The notes under the pieces: model-generated
The model's database searches: none
Told to the model about the DNA's origin: nothing
Seen by the model: the letters and a program-made list of their open reading frames with translations, nothing else
Program-made: the position numbers and the translations under genes
In this document: one piece after another, positions 43,623 to 52,378 of the stretch
Position numbering within the stretch: the stretch's first letter is position 1
Layout of the letters: every line of letters begins with the position of its first letter
Assembly: GCA_023663655.1 (NCBI GenBank)
Contig: JAMPGZ010000017.1
Coordinates: forward strand, 1-59,218
Source of the DNA: Lachnospiraceae bacterium
GTDB lineage: Bacteria > Bacteroidota > Bacteroidia > Bacteroidales > Muribaculaceae
Direction of reading: 5' to 3'
Length of the DNA stretch: 59,218 bases

Positions 43623-44891
43623 TTATTTGACTTTATTATTCAAGGCATTGACCACATTAACCCGCGATGCTTTCCATACCGGCACCCCTGCGCTCAACAG
43701 ATTGAGCAGGAAGCAGAACAACAACGCCCATCCAAATGTGGACCAATGAATCAATATCTCAAGATTCACACGCCCCGATCCGAAAAGCCCCTCTTTCCAG
43801 ATCAATGCGAAAATCACACTCAACGCCAATCCAAGCACACCGGCAATGAGACTTATGATCAGATTCTCAATGAAAATGTCGGTAATGATGGCGCCGCGTT
43901 TCGCACCAAACGCCCTTCTGACTCCAATCTCTTCTCTGCGGCGACGTAGACGGCTGTGAGTCATGTTGCTGAGATTGATTGCCGGGACAATGAGAAGGAT
44001 GGAGAACACAATCAATTTGCCACGCTCCACACTCTCCATGTCGGGATTCAGATTAGCCCACGGCGTATTTGCCGCCACATATTGAGTGTAGGGACGCCCG
44101 CGCTGGATGAAATTCCATCCTCCGAGCTTTATCTCATCGCCGAATTTAGCGAAATTCTCCGTAAGCTCATCCCTTATTTTCCCGAAATCATCGGCATTTT
44201 CGGCAAGAATTATCACGCTTAAGCCTCCCATGTAGTCACACCAGGAGAAATCGCCAACATTGGTGGTGGTAAACGGCACCCACGCCTTGGCGTATGCCTT
44301 ATCGGCAAGCTCCGACACATCTTCAACCACACCGCACACAGTATAGGGAACATGATTGATGAGCAACTGACGTCCCACTACATCAACCGATTTATAGAGC
44401 TTTCGCGCAAGCTCCTCGCTTATGACCACCACCGGAATGCCCGATTCGAAATCGGCTCGCGAAAACGGCTTTCCGGCAATGAACGTAAAGTCCATCACAT
44501 TCCAGAAACGGTCGTCGACATCGCGAAGATCGGCACCGAAACTCCCCTCTCCGGGAAGCGAGAACGCCGCTTCTGAAGGATGAACCACGAAAGCAGTGAC
44601 TGCTTCAGGTGTTTCAAGGGGATAGAACACCTGCCTCACCGTATTGAATCCAAGCGGACCATTGGAACTGTCATCCGTGCCCCAAGTATCGTGGGATATG
44701 CTTCCGAACTTATATACAAGCCACCTGTCACGGTTGCTTTCCGGCGAGAATGACGAGACTTTCACTTCATCCATCATCACGATCACCATGATGAGCAGGA
44801 TAGCAAGCGCCGTTCCGATAATGGAAACGACACTTACCACCGGCTGTTGTCGGATTGAAGCTAAAGCCTGTTTAAAATAATTGTATCTCAT
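43623..44891 (-). CDS. MacB-type ABC permease (third in operon)
   Basis: The 422-aa permease has the same layout as its neighbours: one N-terminal TM, a periplasmic MacB_PCD domain and a C-terminal FtsX region (RRRREEIGVRRAFGAKRGAIITDIFIENLIISLIAG). It starts 6 bp after the ATPase gene. Confidence 0.9.
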   Translation of the reverse strand: MRYNYFKQALASIRQQPVVSVVSIIGTALAILLIMVIVMMDEVKVSSFSPESNRDRWLVYKFGSISHDTWGTDDSSNGPLGFNTVRQVFYPLETPEAVTAFVVHPSEAAFSLPGEGSFGADLRDVDDRFWNVMDFTFIAGKPFSRADFESGIPVVVISEELARKLYKSVDVVGRQLLINHVPYTVCGVVEDVSELADKAYAKAWVPFTTTNVGDFSWCDYMGGLSVIILAENADDFGKIRDELTENFAKFGDEIKLGGWNFIQRGRPYTQYVAANTPWANLNPDMESVERGKLIVFSILLIVPAINLSNMTHSRLRRRREEIGVRRAFGAKRGAIITDIFIENLIISLIAGVLGLALSVIFALIWKEGLFGSGRVNLEILIHWSTFGWALLFCFLLNLLSAGVPVWKASRVNVVNALNNKVK

Positions 44892-44897
44892 AGTAGT

Positions 44898-45569
44898 TTA
44901 TTTTACCTGACGACCGTCAAAGAAACGAATGATGCGGTCGGTCAATTTAGCTTGTTCTTCATTATGTGTCACCATGACGATGGTGCGGTTATCCTCCTTG
45001 TTGAGAGTGTGGAGCAGCTCCATAACTTCCGTACCCATCTTCGAGTCGAGGTTACCGGTAGGTTCGTCGGCGAGAATTATCTCGGGATTTCCCACGATGG
45101 CACGGGCGATAGCCACACGCTGGCACTGTCCGCCCGACAACTGCGACGGCATGTGACGCATACGGTGGCTCAATCCCACACGGTCAAGCACCTCCTTGGC
45201 ACGGCGGTTGCGTTCGGCAGCACTCATCGAACGATAGAGCAACGGCAGCTCAACATTGTCGATCACATTGAGGGAGTTGATGAGATGGAAACTCTGGAAC
45301 ACGAATCCGAGTTTGGCATTTCGGAATGCGGCGAGCTTCTTGTCGCTCATTTTCTGAAGCGTTGTGCCATCGATAGTCACCGTGCCGCTTGTAGGCTCGT
45401 CGAGCAGACCGATAATATTGAGCAGTGTGGACTTTCCGCAACCAGAGGGGCCCATGATGCTCACAAATTCGCCCTTTTCGATATCAATGTTCACATTTTC
45501 AAGAGCGAGAGTTTCAATTTCGTCAGTGCGGTAGATTTTGTTAATACCTTCAAGTTTAATGATTGCCAT
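44898..45569 (-). CDS. MacB/LolD-type ABC ATPase
   Basis: The 223-aa ATPase has Walker A GPSGCGKST (about 40-48), the Q-loop FVFQSFHLI, signature LSGGQCQRVAIARAI (Cys in place of the second Gln) and Walker B IILADEPTGNLD. It is the only ATPase in an operon of four permeases, so it likely energises two permease pairs. Confidence 0.95.
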   Translation of the reverse strand: MAIIKLEGINKIYRTDEIETLALENVNIDIEKGEFVSIMGPSGCGKSTLLNIIGLLDEPTSGTVTIDGTTLQKMSDKKLAAFRNAKLGFVFQSFHLINSLNVIDNVELPLLYRSMSAAERNRRAKEVLDRVGLSHRMRHMPSQLSGGQCQRVAIARAIVGNPEIILADEPTGNLDSKMGTEVMELLHTLNKEDNRTIVMVTHNEEQAKLTDRIIRFFDGRQVK

Positions 45570-45626
45570 AATATTCTGATTTTTTTATTTGTTTTCAAAT
45601 TAAGTTCTATTTCGGAGAGTGAGGAT

Positions 45627-46931
45627 TTATTCATCTTTAAGAGCATCCACCGGATTGGTGCGGCTTATGCGGCGCGCAGGGATATAGATGCCTATCGATA
45701 CCGTGATAATAAGAGCGACATAGATGATTCCGGAAACCACCCAAAAATGTGACCAGAAGAAATCACACCATTGTGGCAACACCGATATTATGGTGTCGGA
45801 ATGCCCCCAGAACACACCCTCGGCTTCATATAGCCCATGCTTCTTAGCATAGATGCAATATAGACCGCATCCTATGATCCAGGCAAGCGTGGTCATGATC
45901 CACCCTTCGCTCATTATCTCCCGAAGCACGTAGCTCGGAGTGGCGCCGAAGGAACGCATGACGCCGGTGTCGCGGCTGCGGGTTCTTGTCTGCAAGTAGA
46001 ATGTTCCGATAATGCCGAGGCACAGATTCACGAAGAAGAAGAGCGCCAACGCCAGCGAAATCACATATTTGTTTCTTACCTCACGAGCGGTTGAATCGCG
46101 ACGGTCCTCAAATGTCATCGGAGAGTGGGCATATACATTTCCGGCTTTAAGCTCGGAGTTAACAACCGGCGAATAGTCGACGATGAACCTGTCGGGACTA
46201 ACACCGGGCTTGAGCCTTATCACAATCATAAGATCGCCTGCATACTTGACCTTTCTCTCCTTGTCATATTTGTAGATGATGGGGCTGCGTCCCATATAGG
46301 AGCGGTAGATAGCTTCATCAGTCACTCCGGCGATAAGCTTATTGCGGTCCCAGTCAAAGCGTTTTGATGTGGAATCAGTGCTTTCATTAAGATAATGTCC
46401 CAACGGATTAATGCCGGGGTGCATGACATCGCCCACGCTACGGCTTATGATTATATCGTTGCCTGACACCGGCGGCTCGTTGAACACATTGCCGTCAAGC
46501 CCTTTTATGCCGAAAGTTTTGAAAAAATCAGTGTTAGGGAAAAACTTCACCACCACATAACATCCGTCGGCAGAATCCTTGGGAAAGCTGCTCACATTCA
46601 GAGAACCGCTCTCAAATACCTGAAAAGAAGCTATGGTCGCCGCCTCCACCTGCTGATTGCTTCTCACCTTGTCGAGCAGACGATGCACGTCGTCCATGCG
46701 GGTTTCGGCGCTCGCCTCGTCATAGCCCCTGCCTCCCTCGGGAATTTCCAACAGGTTCAAAGTCACAAGACGATCCACATCATATCCTGAGTCGAGCGAG
46801 AAATAATAGCCCGAAACGATTGCAGGATCAAGCACAACCCATGCGACTATAGTGATGAGTATAAGCTCGATCAACACCCACGCATTGCGACGGCGGCGAG
46901 CCCAGAGATTCTTAAAAATCAACTTTATCAT
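45627..46931 (-). CDS. MacB-type ABC permease (second in operon)
   Basis: The 434-aa permease starts MIKLIFKNLWARRRRNAWV; the in-frame ATG at 46964 lies inside the preceding gene and is less likely. It has one N-terminal TM, a periplasmic domain and a C-terminal FtsX region (TRTRSRDTGVMRSFGATPSYVLREIMSEGW). It follows the first permease by 4 bp and precedes the ATPase by 57 bp. Confidence 0.88.
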   Translation of the reverse strand: MIKLIFKNLWARRRRNAWVLIELILITIVAWVVLDPAIVSGYYFSLDSGYDVDRLVTLNLLEIPEGGRGYDEASAETRMDDVHRLLDKVRSNQQVEAATIASFQVFESGSLNVSSFPKDSADGCYVVVKFFPNTDFFKTFGIKGLDGNVFNEPPVSGNDIIISRSVGDVMHPGINPLGHYLNESTDSTSKRFDWDRNKLIAGVTDEAIYRSYMGRSPIIYKYDKERKVKYAGDLMIVIRLKPGVSPDRFIVDYSPVVNSELKAGNVYAHSPMTFEDRRDSTAREVRNKYVISLALALFFFVNLCLGIIGTFYLQTRTRSRDTGVMRSFGATPSYVLREIMSEGWIMTTLAWIIGCGLYCIYAKKHGLYEAEGVFWGHSDTIISVLPQWCDFFWSHFWVVSGIIYVALIITVSIGIYIPARRISRTNPVDALKDE

Positions 46932-46935
46932 AATT

Positions 46936-48246
46936 CTATTTCTTAGCATTAATGGATGAAACAATAGGACGGCGCAGAGCGAACTTCACCGGAATGTATG
47001 CCGAGAGAATGTTCAATATTATGCATATCAGCAACGCGCCGAGGAACACCGCGGGAGCAAAAAGCATTTCGCCTGTCACATCAGCCTCAACAATGTCGCC
47101 GAGATAGTTCCAACTGTTGCCTACCAATCCGAGAATCGTTCCCTTGAATGAATATAGCACTATCCATGCCACCACAAGCCCTACAAGTCCGCCGAAAATT
47201 GTGAGAATAAGGTTCTCAAACATCACCTGCCGGCATAATTCCGACTTGCTGCCGCCGAAACTGCGACGCAATCCCATCTCTGCCATGCGTCGATCCATCT
47301 GACCCCCTATCATGCCGCTTATATTTATCGCCGGGATAATCAGAAGCACTAACAGCAATGTGAGATACGGTTTTATATTAGCCATCAAATCGGTCTCCTC
47401 ATTGTCTTTCCTGAACACCATTTCAGTGTTGCTCACCAACTCATTGACTCTCGTGACCCAGCCTGTGGTATCGGCTGCATTGATCTTGCGGAGCATATCG
47501 TCCATCTCTGCCTTAAATGCCTCTTTTTGTGCATCATCTTTCATTTTGAAGGCAAGCATATATCGTCCCAGAAGACGTCTTGCATTATTTTGATTTGACA
47601 TTCTGGTATAACCATCCTCCGCTGTATAAGGGCTGAAGATTTGAGCGAATGAGCTGTCAAACATCGATGTGCCGGGCTTAACAACCCCCACAATCTTACA
47701 GTTTATGTAGCCGAACGTGATATCCTTACCAACCGCCGACTCAGGACTGCCATAAAGACGGTTGGCAACATCCTCGGCAATCACCGCGCATTTTATCCCT
47801 GCATCCATCTCAGCCTCTGAAAACGGACGACCTGCAAGAAACTCATATTCATACAGCTTGAAAAAATTCGGGTCAACGATGTTTCTCAGCACTTTGAAGT
47901 CGCCGCTTCCATCGGCAGGCTGCACAAATGTAGCCATCGTGAACGACATGACCGACATATATTCATAATTGTGCAACTTAGAGATAAATTCATCGACAAA
48001 AGGCAGCCCGAGAGATCCCATCGACTCGCTGCTGGTAGCTTCGTGCCGCACTGATATATTCTTAATGTACATTGTGGTGTCGCGGTTATACTCAGGATAT
48101 ATCGGCGCCAGTCTCACATAATAAAGGATAGCAAAAATCATGGTAAATGCCACCGCAAACGCCACACCGCCCACGTAGAGAGAGGTGAATCCCGGATTGC
48201 TTCGGGCCTCTTCGACAGTTTGCTTAAATGATTGGACTAAATTCAT
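46936..48246 (-). CDS. MacB-type ABC permease (first in operon)
   Basis: The 436-aa permease has an N-terminal TM, a periplasmic MacB_PCD-like domain and three C-terminal TMs, with the motif DRRMAEMGLRRSFGGSKSELCRQVMFENLILTIFGG. It starts 45 bp after the adaptor gene and pairs in the operon with the 434-aa permease. Confidence 0.9.
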   Translation of the reverse strand: MNLVQSFKQTVEEARSNPGFTSLYVGGVAFAVAFTMIFAILYYVRLAPIYPEYNRDTTMYIKNISVRHEATSSESMGSLGLPFVDEFISKLHNYEYMSVMSFTMATFVQPADGSGDFKVLRNIVDPNFFKLYEYEFLAGRPFSEAEMDAGIKCAVIAEDVANRLYGSPESAVGKDITFGYINCKIVGVVKPGTSMFDSSFAQIFSPYTAEDGYTRMSNQNNARRLLGRYMLAFKMKDDAQKEAFKAEMDDMLRKINAADTTGWVTRVNELVSNTEMVFRKDNEETDLMANIKPYLTLLLVLLIIPAINISGMIGGQMDRRMAEMGLRRSFGGSKSELCRQVMFENLILTIFGGLVGLVVAWIVLYSFKGTILGLVGNSWNYLGDIVEADVTGEMLFAPAVFLGALLICIILNILSAYIPVKFALRRPIVSSINAKK

Positions 48247-48291
48247 AATTACACTTTTTATATCATTCTTTTTTATATCATTCTTTCATTT

Positions 48292-49539
48292 TTACTTCAC
48301 TTTCACTTTAGAAGAGTCCTTGAAACGCTTCATGTCGTTAAGAACCACCTTGTCACCCGGCCGGAGCCCGCTGATAACCTCGACATATTCATAATTGCTT
48401 TCACCGAGCCTCACTGTGCGGCGCTCAAGTTCATCGTCGGAAGTCATCACAAACAGCTCGTAGGATCCCGGACCGGTATAGAATGTACCGTTCTTTATGC
48501 GCGTCACATCCTCCATCAAGTCGCATAAGATATACACATCGGTCTTAAGTCCGGAACGCAACCCGCTGTAGTTGTCATCGTCAAGACGCACGGTGAATGA
48601 AATGACACCGTTGCGGGATAGCGGAGTGACATTTGCCACAAATCCCGGAAGCTGCTGTCGACCTAACTTCACCATCGCTTTTGACCCCACTCCTATACGG
48701 TCGCCATAGGAATCGGCAAGCTCGCCATCCACCTTGAAGTGGCTGAGATCGGAAATTATGGCTATCTGCTCCCCTTCCGAAATCTTCTGCCCTATCTGAT
48801 CGTTGACATAAGTGAGAGTAGCTTTTCTTGGAGCACGTATGCGGGCATCGTCAAGAGTGCGGTTCATCTCACCGAGATTCTTTTCGGCTATGTTTATCTC
48901 AAGATTTTTCACTTTAAGATCGGCATCAGTGATGCGGCGCTCGCTCTGAAGTTTCTGACGCATCTGCTCAAGCTCCAATTTTCCGGTGTTGAATTTCAAT
49001 TCAGCCTCTTTTACCTTATCCCCCGTACCCGATCCGAGACTGTCGAGATAGCGTTCATTGCGGAGTTCGACCTCCATGCGGTTCACCGCCATCTCCTTCA
49101 CTTTCACCTGCATCGCGAGATCCTTGATTTTTGTGTCATTATTCACCTGCTGCTGATCGAGCTCATATCGTTTCATCTGAATCTGATCCTTGAGCTTGTT
49201 AAGTTCCGTCTCGGTGCTCTGCAAATCAAGTCTCAACAACGGAGTGCCCACATCCACGCTGTCGCCGGCTTTGCAATACACCTCAACCACGCGAGTGCTG
49301 ATGGGTGAAGTTATGATCTCTTCAAAAGCCGGTACCACTTTTCCCGAACCTGTGATAGAAGTCTGGATTGAACCGGTATCAACCGTGGCAAGCATCAGGT
49401 CACTTCGGCTCACACTTGCACGCATAAGCACCATCAGCACCACTGATAATATCACCACACCGGCACCTCCTATTATGTAAGGAAGCATCTTTTTAATTTT
49501 TGCTCTTCTTTGCTCTTCTTTAGATATCTGTCTGTCCAT
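48292..49539 (-). CDS. HlyD/MacA-type periplasmic adaptor
   Basis: The 415-aa membrane-fusion protein has one N-terminal TM (MLPYIIGGAGVVILSVVLMVLMRA), a lipoyl-like hairpin split by a coiled coil (about 110-225) and a beta-barrel domain ending RPGDKVVLNDMKRFKDSSKVKVK. It bridges the permeases and TolC. It is the first gene behind the sigma-54 promoter, with a leader of about 20 nt. Confidence 0.92.
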   Translation of the reverse strand: MDRQISKEEQRRAKIKKMLPYIIGGAGVVILSVVLMVLMRASVSRSDLMLATVDTGSIQTSITGSGKVVPAFEEIITSPISTRVVEVYCKAGDSVDVGTPLLRLDLQSTETELNKLKDQIQMKRYELDQQQVNNDTKIKDLAMQVKVKEMAVNRMEVELRNERYLDSLGSGTGDKVKEAELKFNTGKLELEQMRQKLQSERRITDADLKVKNLEINIAEKNLGEMNRTLDDARIRAPRKATLTYVNDQIGQKISEGEQIAIISDLSHFKVDGELADSYGDRIGVGSKAMVKLGRQQLPGFVANVTPLSRNGVISFTVRLDDDNYSGLRSGLKTDVYILCDLMEDVTRIKNGTFYTGPGSYELFVMTSDDELERRTVRLGESNYEYVEVISGLRPGDKVVLNDMKRFKDSSKVKVK

Positions 49540-49570
49540 TTATTAAAAATTTTTCTTTATGCCAATTAAT

Positions 49571-49588
49571 ATGCATTTACCGCGCCAA
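49571..49588 (-). promoter_or_regulatory. Sigma-54 (-24/-12) promoter of the efflux operon
   Basis: On minus the sequence is TTGGCGCGGTAAATGCAT. The invariant GG (49586-49585) and GC (49574-49573) are 10 bp apart, as required for sigma-54. It starts about 50 bp upstream of the adaptor ATG. The operon's own regulator has the GAFTGA loop. Confidence 0.8.
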
Positions 49589-49631
49589 AAACACAATTCG
49601 CTAATTATCAGAATTTTAATGTTTCAGCGAC

Positions 49632-49679
49632 TGTCCGAAAGCGGACACTTTTGTAACTGTCCGCTTTATTGTACGGACA
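49632..49679. promoter_or_regulatory. Two enhancer palindromes (TGTCCG / CGGACA) for the NtrC-type regulator
   Basis: Site 1 is TGTCCG-AAAG-CGGACA (49632-49647). Site 2 is TGTCCG-N10-CGGACA (49658-49679). Their centres are 29 bp apart and lie about 55-85 bp upstream of the sigma-54 -24 box, the usual place for enhancer-binding-protein sites. They also lie just upstream of the divergent gene's promoter at 49707. Confidence 0.75.
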
Positions 49680-49706
49680 ATCGGTCAATTTTTTCCCCAC
49701 ATTTCC

Positions 49707-49714
49707 TATCTTTG
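49707..49714 (+). promoter_or_regulatory. -7 box of the divergent membrane-protein gene
   Basis: TATCTTTG ends 5 nt before the ATG at 49720, predicting a leaderless transcript. It is adjacent to the enhancer palindromes, so the regulator could affect both directions. Confidence 0.65.
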
Positions 49715-49719
49715 CAACT

Positions 49720-50217
49720 ATGATTACCACCGAGCCATTTAAAGTTGAAGCATCAACTCTCACCGGAATTATAATGAGGCAATGGATCAAGAAACATATT
49801 CTGATTCTATCGCTTCCCCCTGTCATACTGCTTTTCTTCGGAACTCTTTTTGATTTAAGGCTTGTCATTGTGGCACTCATGTATATATTCGTCATCATCC
49901 CGCCTATAATGATGATAGTGTATTTCTACCATGCCATGTCGCCTGAGGCTCGATACTCACTCCTACCCCACACTGTGTCGTGCGACAGCGAAGGTTTGCA
50001 TATAAATTACCTCCCCATTGATGACACATCACTTCCGCGTGACCCGGAAATTATCTCCTGGCCAAAAATTTCTTCATATAAAATCTCATCAACAGGAATT
50101 ACTATATTTCTCTCATTATCAACCTATTCAATAATCTACATCCCTTACATTGTATTTGACGACAAAAAAAAATTGCATTCCATGTGCAATTTTATCGCCA
50201 AAAATTTGCACAGTTAG
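49720..50217 (+). CDS. YcxB-like membrane protein
   Basis: The 165-aa protein has two membrane segments (about 30-70, LILSLPPVILLFFGTLF and VIVALMYIFVIIPPIMMIVYFY). A cytosolic beta-rich tail follows with SCDSEGLHI and SWPKISSYKISSTGITIFLS, resembling YcxB-like C-terminal domains. Function is unknown. I start at ATG 49720 because an earlier in-frame ATG lies upstream of the -7 box; a Met at about residue 20 is an alternative. Confidence 0.65.
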   Translation: MITTEPFKVEASTLTGIIMRQWIKKHILILSLPPVILLFFGTLFDLRLVIVALMYIFVIIPPIMMIVYFYHAMSPEARYSLLPHTVSCDSEGLHINYLPIDDTSLPRDPEIISWPKISSYKISSTGITIFLSLSTYSIIYIPYIVFDDKKKLHSMCNFIAKNLHS

Positions 50218-50236
50218 AAAAAACTCCATACCTTTG
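50205..50236 (+). promoter_or_regulatory. Consensus promoter of tRNA-Ser(TGA)
   Basis: TTTG (50205-50208), 20 bp, TACCTTTG (50229-50236) match the full consensus. The tRNA begins 16 bp later. Confidence 0.8.
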
Positions 50237-50252
50237 CACCCGTCAACCACAA

Positions 50253-50340
<88 letters not shown>

Positions 50341-50352
50341 ATATGCAAACAA

Positions 50353-50390
50353 AAAAAATCCTGTAAGTGAGCTACTTACAGGATTTTTTC
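50353..50390 (+). terminator. Terminator of tRNA-Ser(TGA)
   Basis: A 16-bp stem (50353-50368 with 50374-50389) with loop GAGCT and a T tract. Confidence 0.92.
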
Positions 50391-50428
50391 TTTTTAGGCA
50401 ATGCCTGAAAATGCCATAAAAAGGGTGC

Positions 50429-50773
50429 ATGGTAACCCACCCGCCATTGCCGACAAAGAAAGACAACACCGCACTCCGCGCATTGGCTGTCAGCAGCAAA
50501 ATCACCAAAGCCGACATTGTTCAGCTTGGCAGAGCCATTCACGCCGCCGCTTATAGTTCTACCGGAGTTACAATCTACGAGGTCATCTCCGGGCTTGCCG
50601 CCCTGTTCGGTATGGAAATCAGCGAGGCATACGCCAATACCTGCTATGCGGATATGAAATACCGGTGCAAAAAGAGCTATACAGACTTTATCGACAATCT
50701 CCGCGACACCTTCCTTGAACGCATAGAAAGAGACCTCGACAAGAAAAAGAAGAAAGAAACAACCACAGCATAA
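50429..50773 (+). pseudogene. RteC C-terminal remnant (114 aa)
   Basis: The frame resembles the C-terminal third of RteC, the protein that controls excision of Bacteroides conjugative transposons: KADIVQLGRAIHAAAYSSTGVTIYEVISGLAALFGMEIS and RCKKSYTDFIDNLRDTFLERIERDL. RteC is normally about 280 aa, and here only this part remains, about 40 bp after the tRNA terminator. It looks like a remnant of an element that integrated at the tRNA, though a stand-alone short RteC-like protein cannot be excluded. A CGTTCCG/CGGAACG hairpin at 50780-50807 follows. Confidence 0.65.
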
Positions 50774-50813
50774 CAACATCGTTCCGGCACTATAAACCGT
50801 CGGAACGTATTTC

Positions 50814-50829
50814 TTCACAAATTTGTGAA
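50814..50829. promoter_or_regulatory. 16-bp palindromic operator of higBA
   Basis: TTCACAAATTTGTGAA is a perfect palindrome that covers the -33 TTTG (50822-50825). The -7 box TAACTTTG is at 50846-50853 after 20 bp. HigA binding here would block the promoter. Confidence 0.78.
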
Positions 50830-50871
50830 TTTGAAAAACTATCATTAACTTTGCATCGTTAAATAACTGAT

Positions 50872-51189
50872 ATGATAGTCACTTTTGAACAGAGCTACCT
50901 CAAGGAGTTATATGAAAACGGCAAGACTTCCGATAAGAAGCATCGTTTTCAGCCGAGTATCGTCAAACGGTATAAGGATAGAATCAGCTATCTGATGAAG
51001 GCGACTTCAAAAGAGGAACTTTATCCCATCAAGTCCTTGCATTTTGAGGCTCTACACGGAGATAAGAAAGGACTATTTTCGGTAAAAGTCAACGATCAAT
51101 ACCGCATTGAGTTTTCTTTGACTGAAAATCGTGAAGAGCCAATCCTGACTATCTGCAATATTGTTGAACTCTCAAACCATTACGACTGA
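50872..51189 (+). CDS. higB: HigB/RelE-family toxin
   Basis: The 105-aa protein fits the RelE-like ribosome-dependent mRNA interferase fold (HigB host-inhibition type): FHALHGDKKGLFSVKVNDQYRIEFSLTE region near 62-90 and a LTICNIVELSNHYD C-terminus. It is the first gene of the operon, the usual toxin-first order for higBA. One base separates its stop from the higA ATG. Consensus promoter and palindromic operator lie upstream. Confidence 0.85.
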   Translation: MIVTFEQSYLKELYENGKTSDKKHRFQPSIVKRYKDRISYLMKATSKEELYPIKSLHFEALHGDKKGLFSVKVNDQYRIEFSLTENREEPILTICNIVELSNHYD

Positions 51190-51190
51190 T

Positions 51191-51535
51191 ATGATAACAC
51201 TTCCGAACATCGACCCGTCAATGATTGCAAACAATCTGACACCCTTTGAGCCGACTCACCCCGGAGAACTTATACGCGATGAGTTGGAAGAACGTCATTT
51301 GACGCAAGCCAAACTTGCCGAACAGATTGGAGTGTCGCCATCGTTGCTGAATGAGGTAGTCAACGGCAAACGTGGCGTAAACACCGAACTGGCTCTTTTG
51401 CTTGAAGCAGCGTTGGGTATATCCGCAAATATGTTCTTGCAACTTCAGGCAGATTACAATATGCAGGTCGCAAAGTCTGACTCAACTTTCATGAGCCGCC
51501 TTGCAAATATCCGCAAGATTGCAGCGGTATTATAA
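51191..51535 (+). CDS. higA: HigA-family antitoxin (XRE HTH)
   Basis: The 114-aa protein has the HigA opening FEPTHPGELIRDELEERHLTQAKLAEQIGVSPSLLNEVVNGKRGVNTELALLLEAALG, an XRE helix-turn-helix. It should neutralise HigB and repress the operon through the 50814 palindrome. The last codons form part of a small hairpin with a T tract, and its 3' end overlaps the truncated pcfK by 6 bp. Confidence 0.88.
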   Translation: MITLPNIDPSMIANNLTPFEPTHPGELIRDELEERHLTQAKLAEQIGVSPSLLNEVVNGKRGVNTELALLLEAALGISANMFLQLQADYNMQVAKSDSTFMSRLANIRKIAAVL

Positions 51536-51706
51536 ACCGCTTTTCTGCACCACGCTGATGATATAGCGAACACAATCATCAACTGATTTTTGAGGATTGG
51601 CGAACTTGACTGCAAATAATGCGTCATTCTCGGCTCTCTTTTCAAGGTATTGCAGAATGGTGTCAGCAAACGCCATAGTGCCTTTGTTTTCATTCTTGTT
51701 TGCCAT
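51530..51706 (-). pseudogene. pcfK-like gene, 3'-truncated (58 aa)
   Basis: MANKNENKGTMAFADTILQYLEKRAEND followed by KSVDDCVRYIISVVQKSG matches the N-terminal half of PcfK-like proteins, carried by Bacteroidetes conjugative elements and usually about 140 aa. The frame stops right where higA ends. I start at ATG 51706; the frame upstream to 52030 is open but not family-like. Confidence 0.6.
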
Positions 51707-51717
51707 AGTCGTAATTT

Positions 51718-51906
51718 TTAGAATGTGGTTAATATCCAATAGATTGTCAGTATCGCTGTGAGTATTGATATTATCCAACTGACACCTCGTAGTATCGGTC
51801 GTATCAGCACCCAATAGATGATTACGCCAACTATCGCAACCACCCAAAAGACGACCCTTTTTATGCGGTTGAGACTGGAGATGGATGCTCTTAGATAACG
51901 GTGCAT
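51718..51906 (-). CDS. Small two-TM protein near pcfK
   Basis: A 62-aa frame (MHRYLRASISSLNRIKRVVFW...) has two hydrophobic segments, about 18-35 and 40-60. It sits 11 bp upstream of the pcfK remnant in the same direction and may be a leftover cargo gene of the same element. I do not recognise the family, and it may not be expressed. Confidence 0.4.
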   Translation of the reverse strand: MHRYLRASISSLNRIKRVVFWVVAIVGVIIYWVLIRPILRGVSWIISILTAILTIYWILTTF

Positions 51907-52118
51907 AGTGGCGGCGTATAGTAAAAAAACTGTGTTTAGGCATATAGATAACATCACACAGGTCTATGTAAATTGAAATACGGAATCCCCGCCGGCAACG
52001 ATGGCGGCTTCGTGTTGGTGGCCTGTGCACTGAGCCAATTTCAAGCAGTCTTCCAGATCATTTTCTGAAACTTAGCGAAATATATTTCGGGCGACTCCAT
52101 CTGCTTCCGCTGTCGTTG

Positions 52119-52378
52119 TCGGTCGGGTTCTGCGGGTGAGGTGCCTGTCGGAGTACTCCAACGGATCCGTGCATTCGCGGCGTGGCTCTCGGGGCTGACT
52201 GTAGCCGGCTGATGTCAGCGTCCTTCGGGCGTGTTGCCGTGATTGTGGCGGAACCGTGACGGGATGCCTCTCCCGCAGATTGATGCCGTTATGTTTGTTG
52301 GGGCAAAAATAGTGAGGGTTTTCTGGGAATTTACCCACTTTTTGTACCCATGTGTGAATTTTTTTCAACGAACTCGCC
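52119..52378. repeat. Mosaic intergenic repeat R1, copy B
   Basis: This is nearly identical to positions 1-254 (same orientation) over the first 170 bp. The tail diverges moderately but keeps ATTTACCCACTTTTT and TTTTTTTCAACG. 52380-52784 then shows no gene. Confidence 0.8.

Noticed and set aside
51530-52030. A longer 166-aa version of the pcfK frame
   Set aside because: The first 108 residues resemble no family and read through another frame with membrane segments; PcfK homology starts at the Met at 51706.
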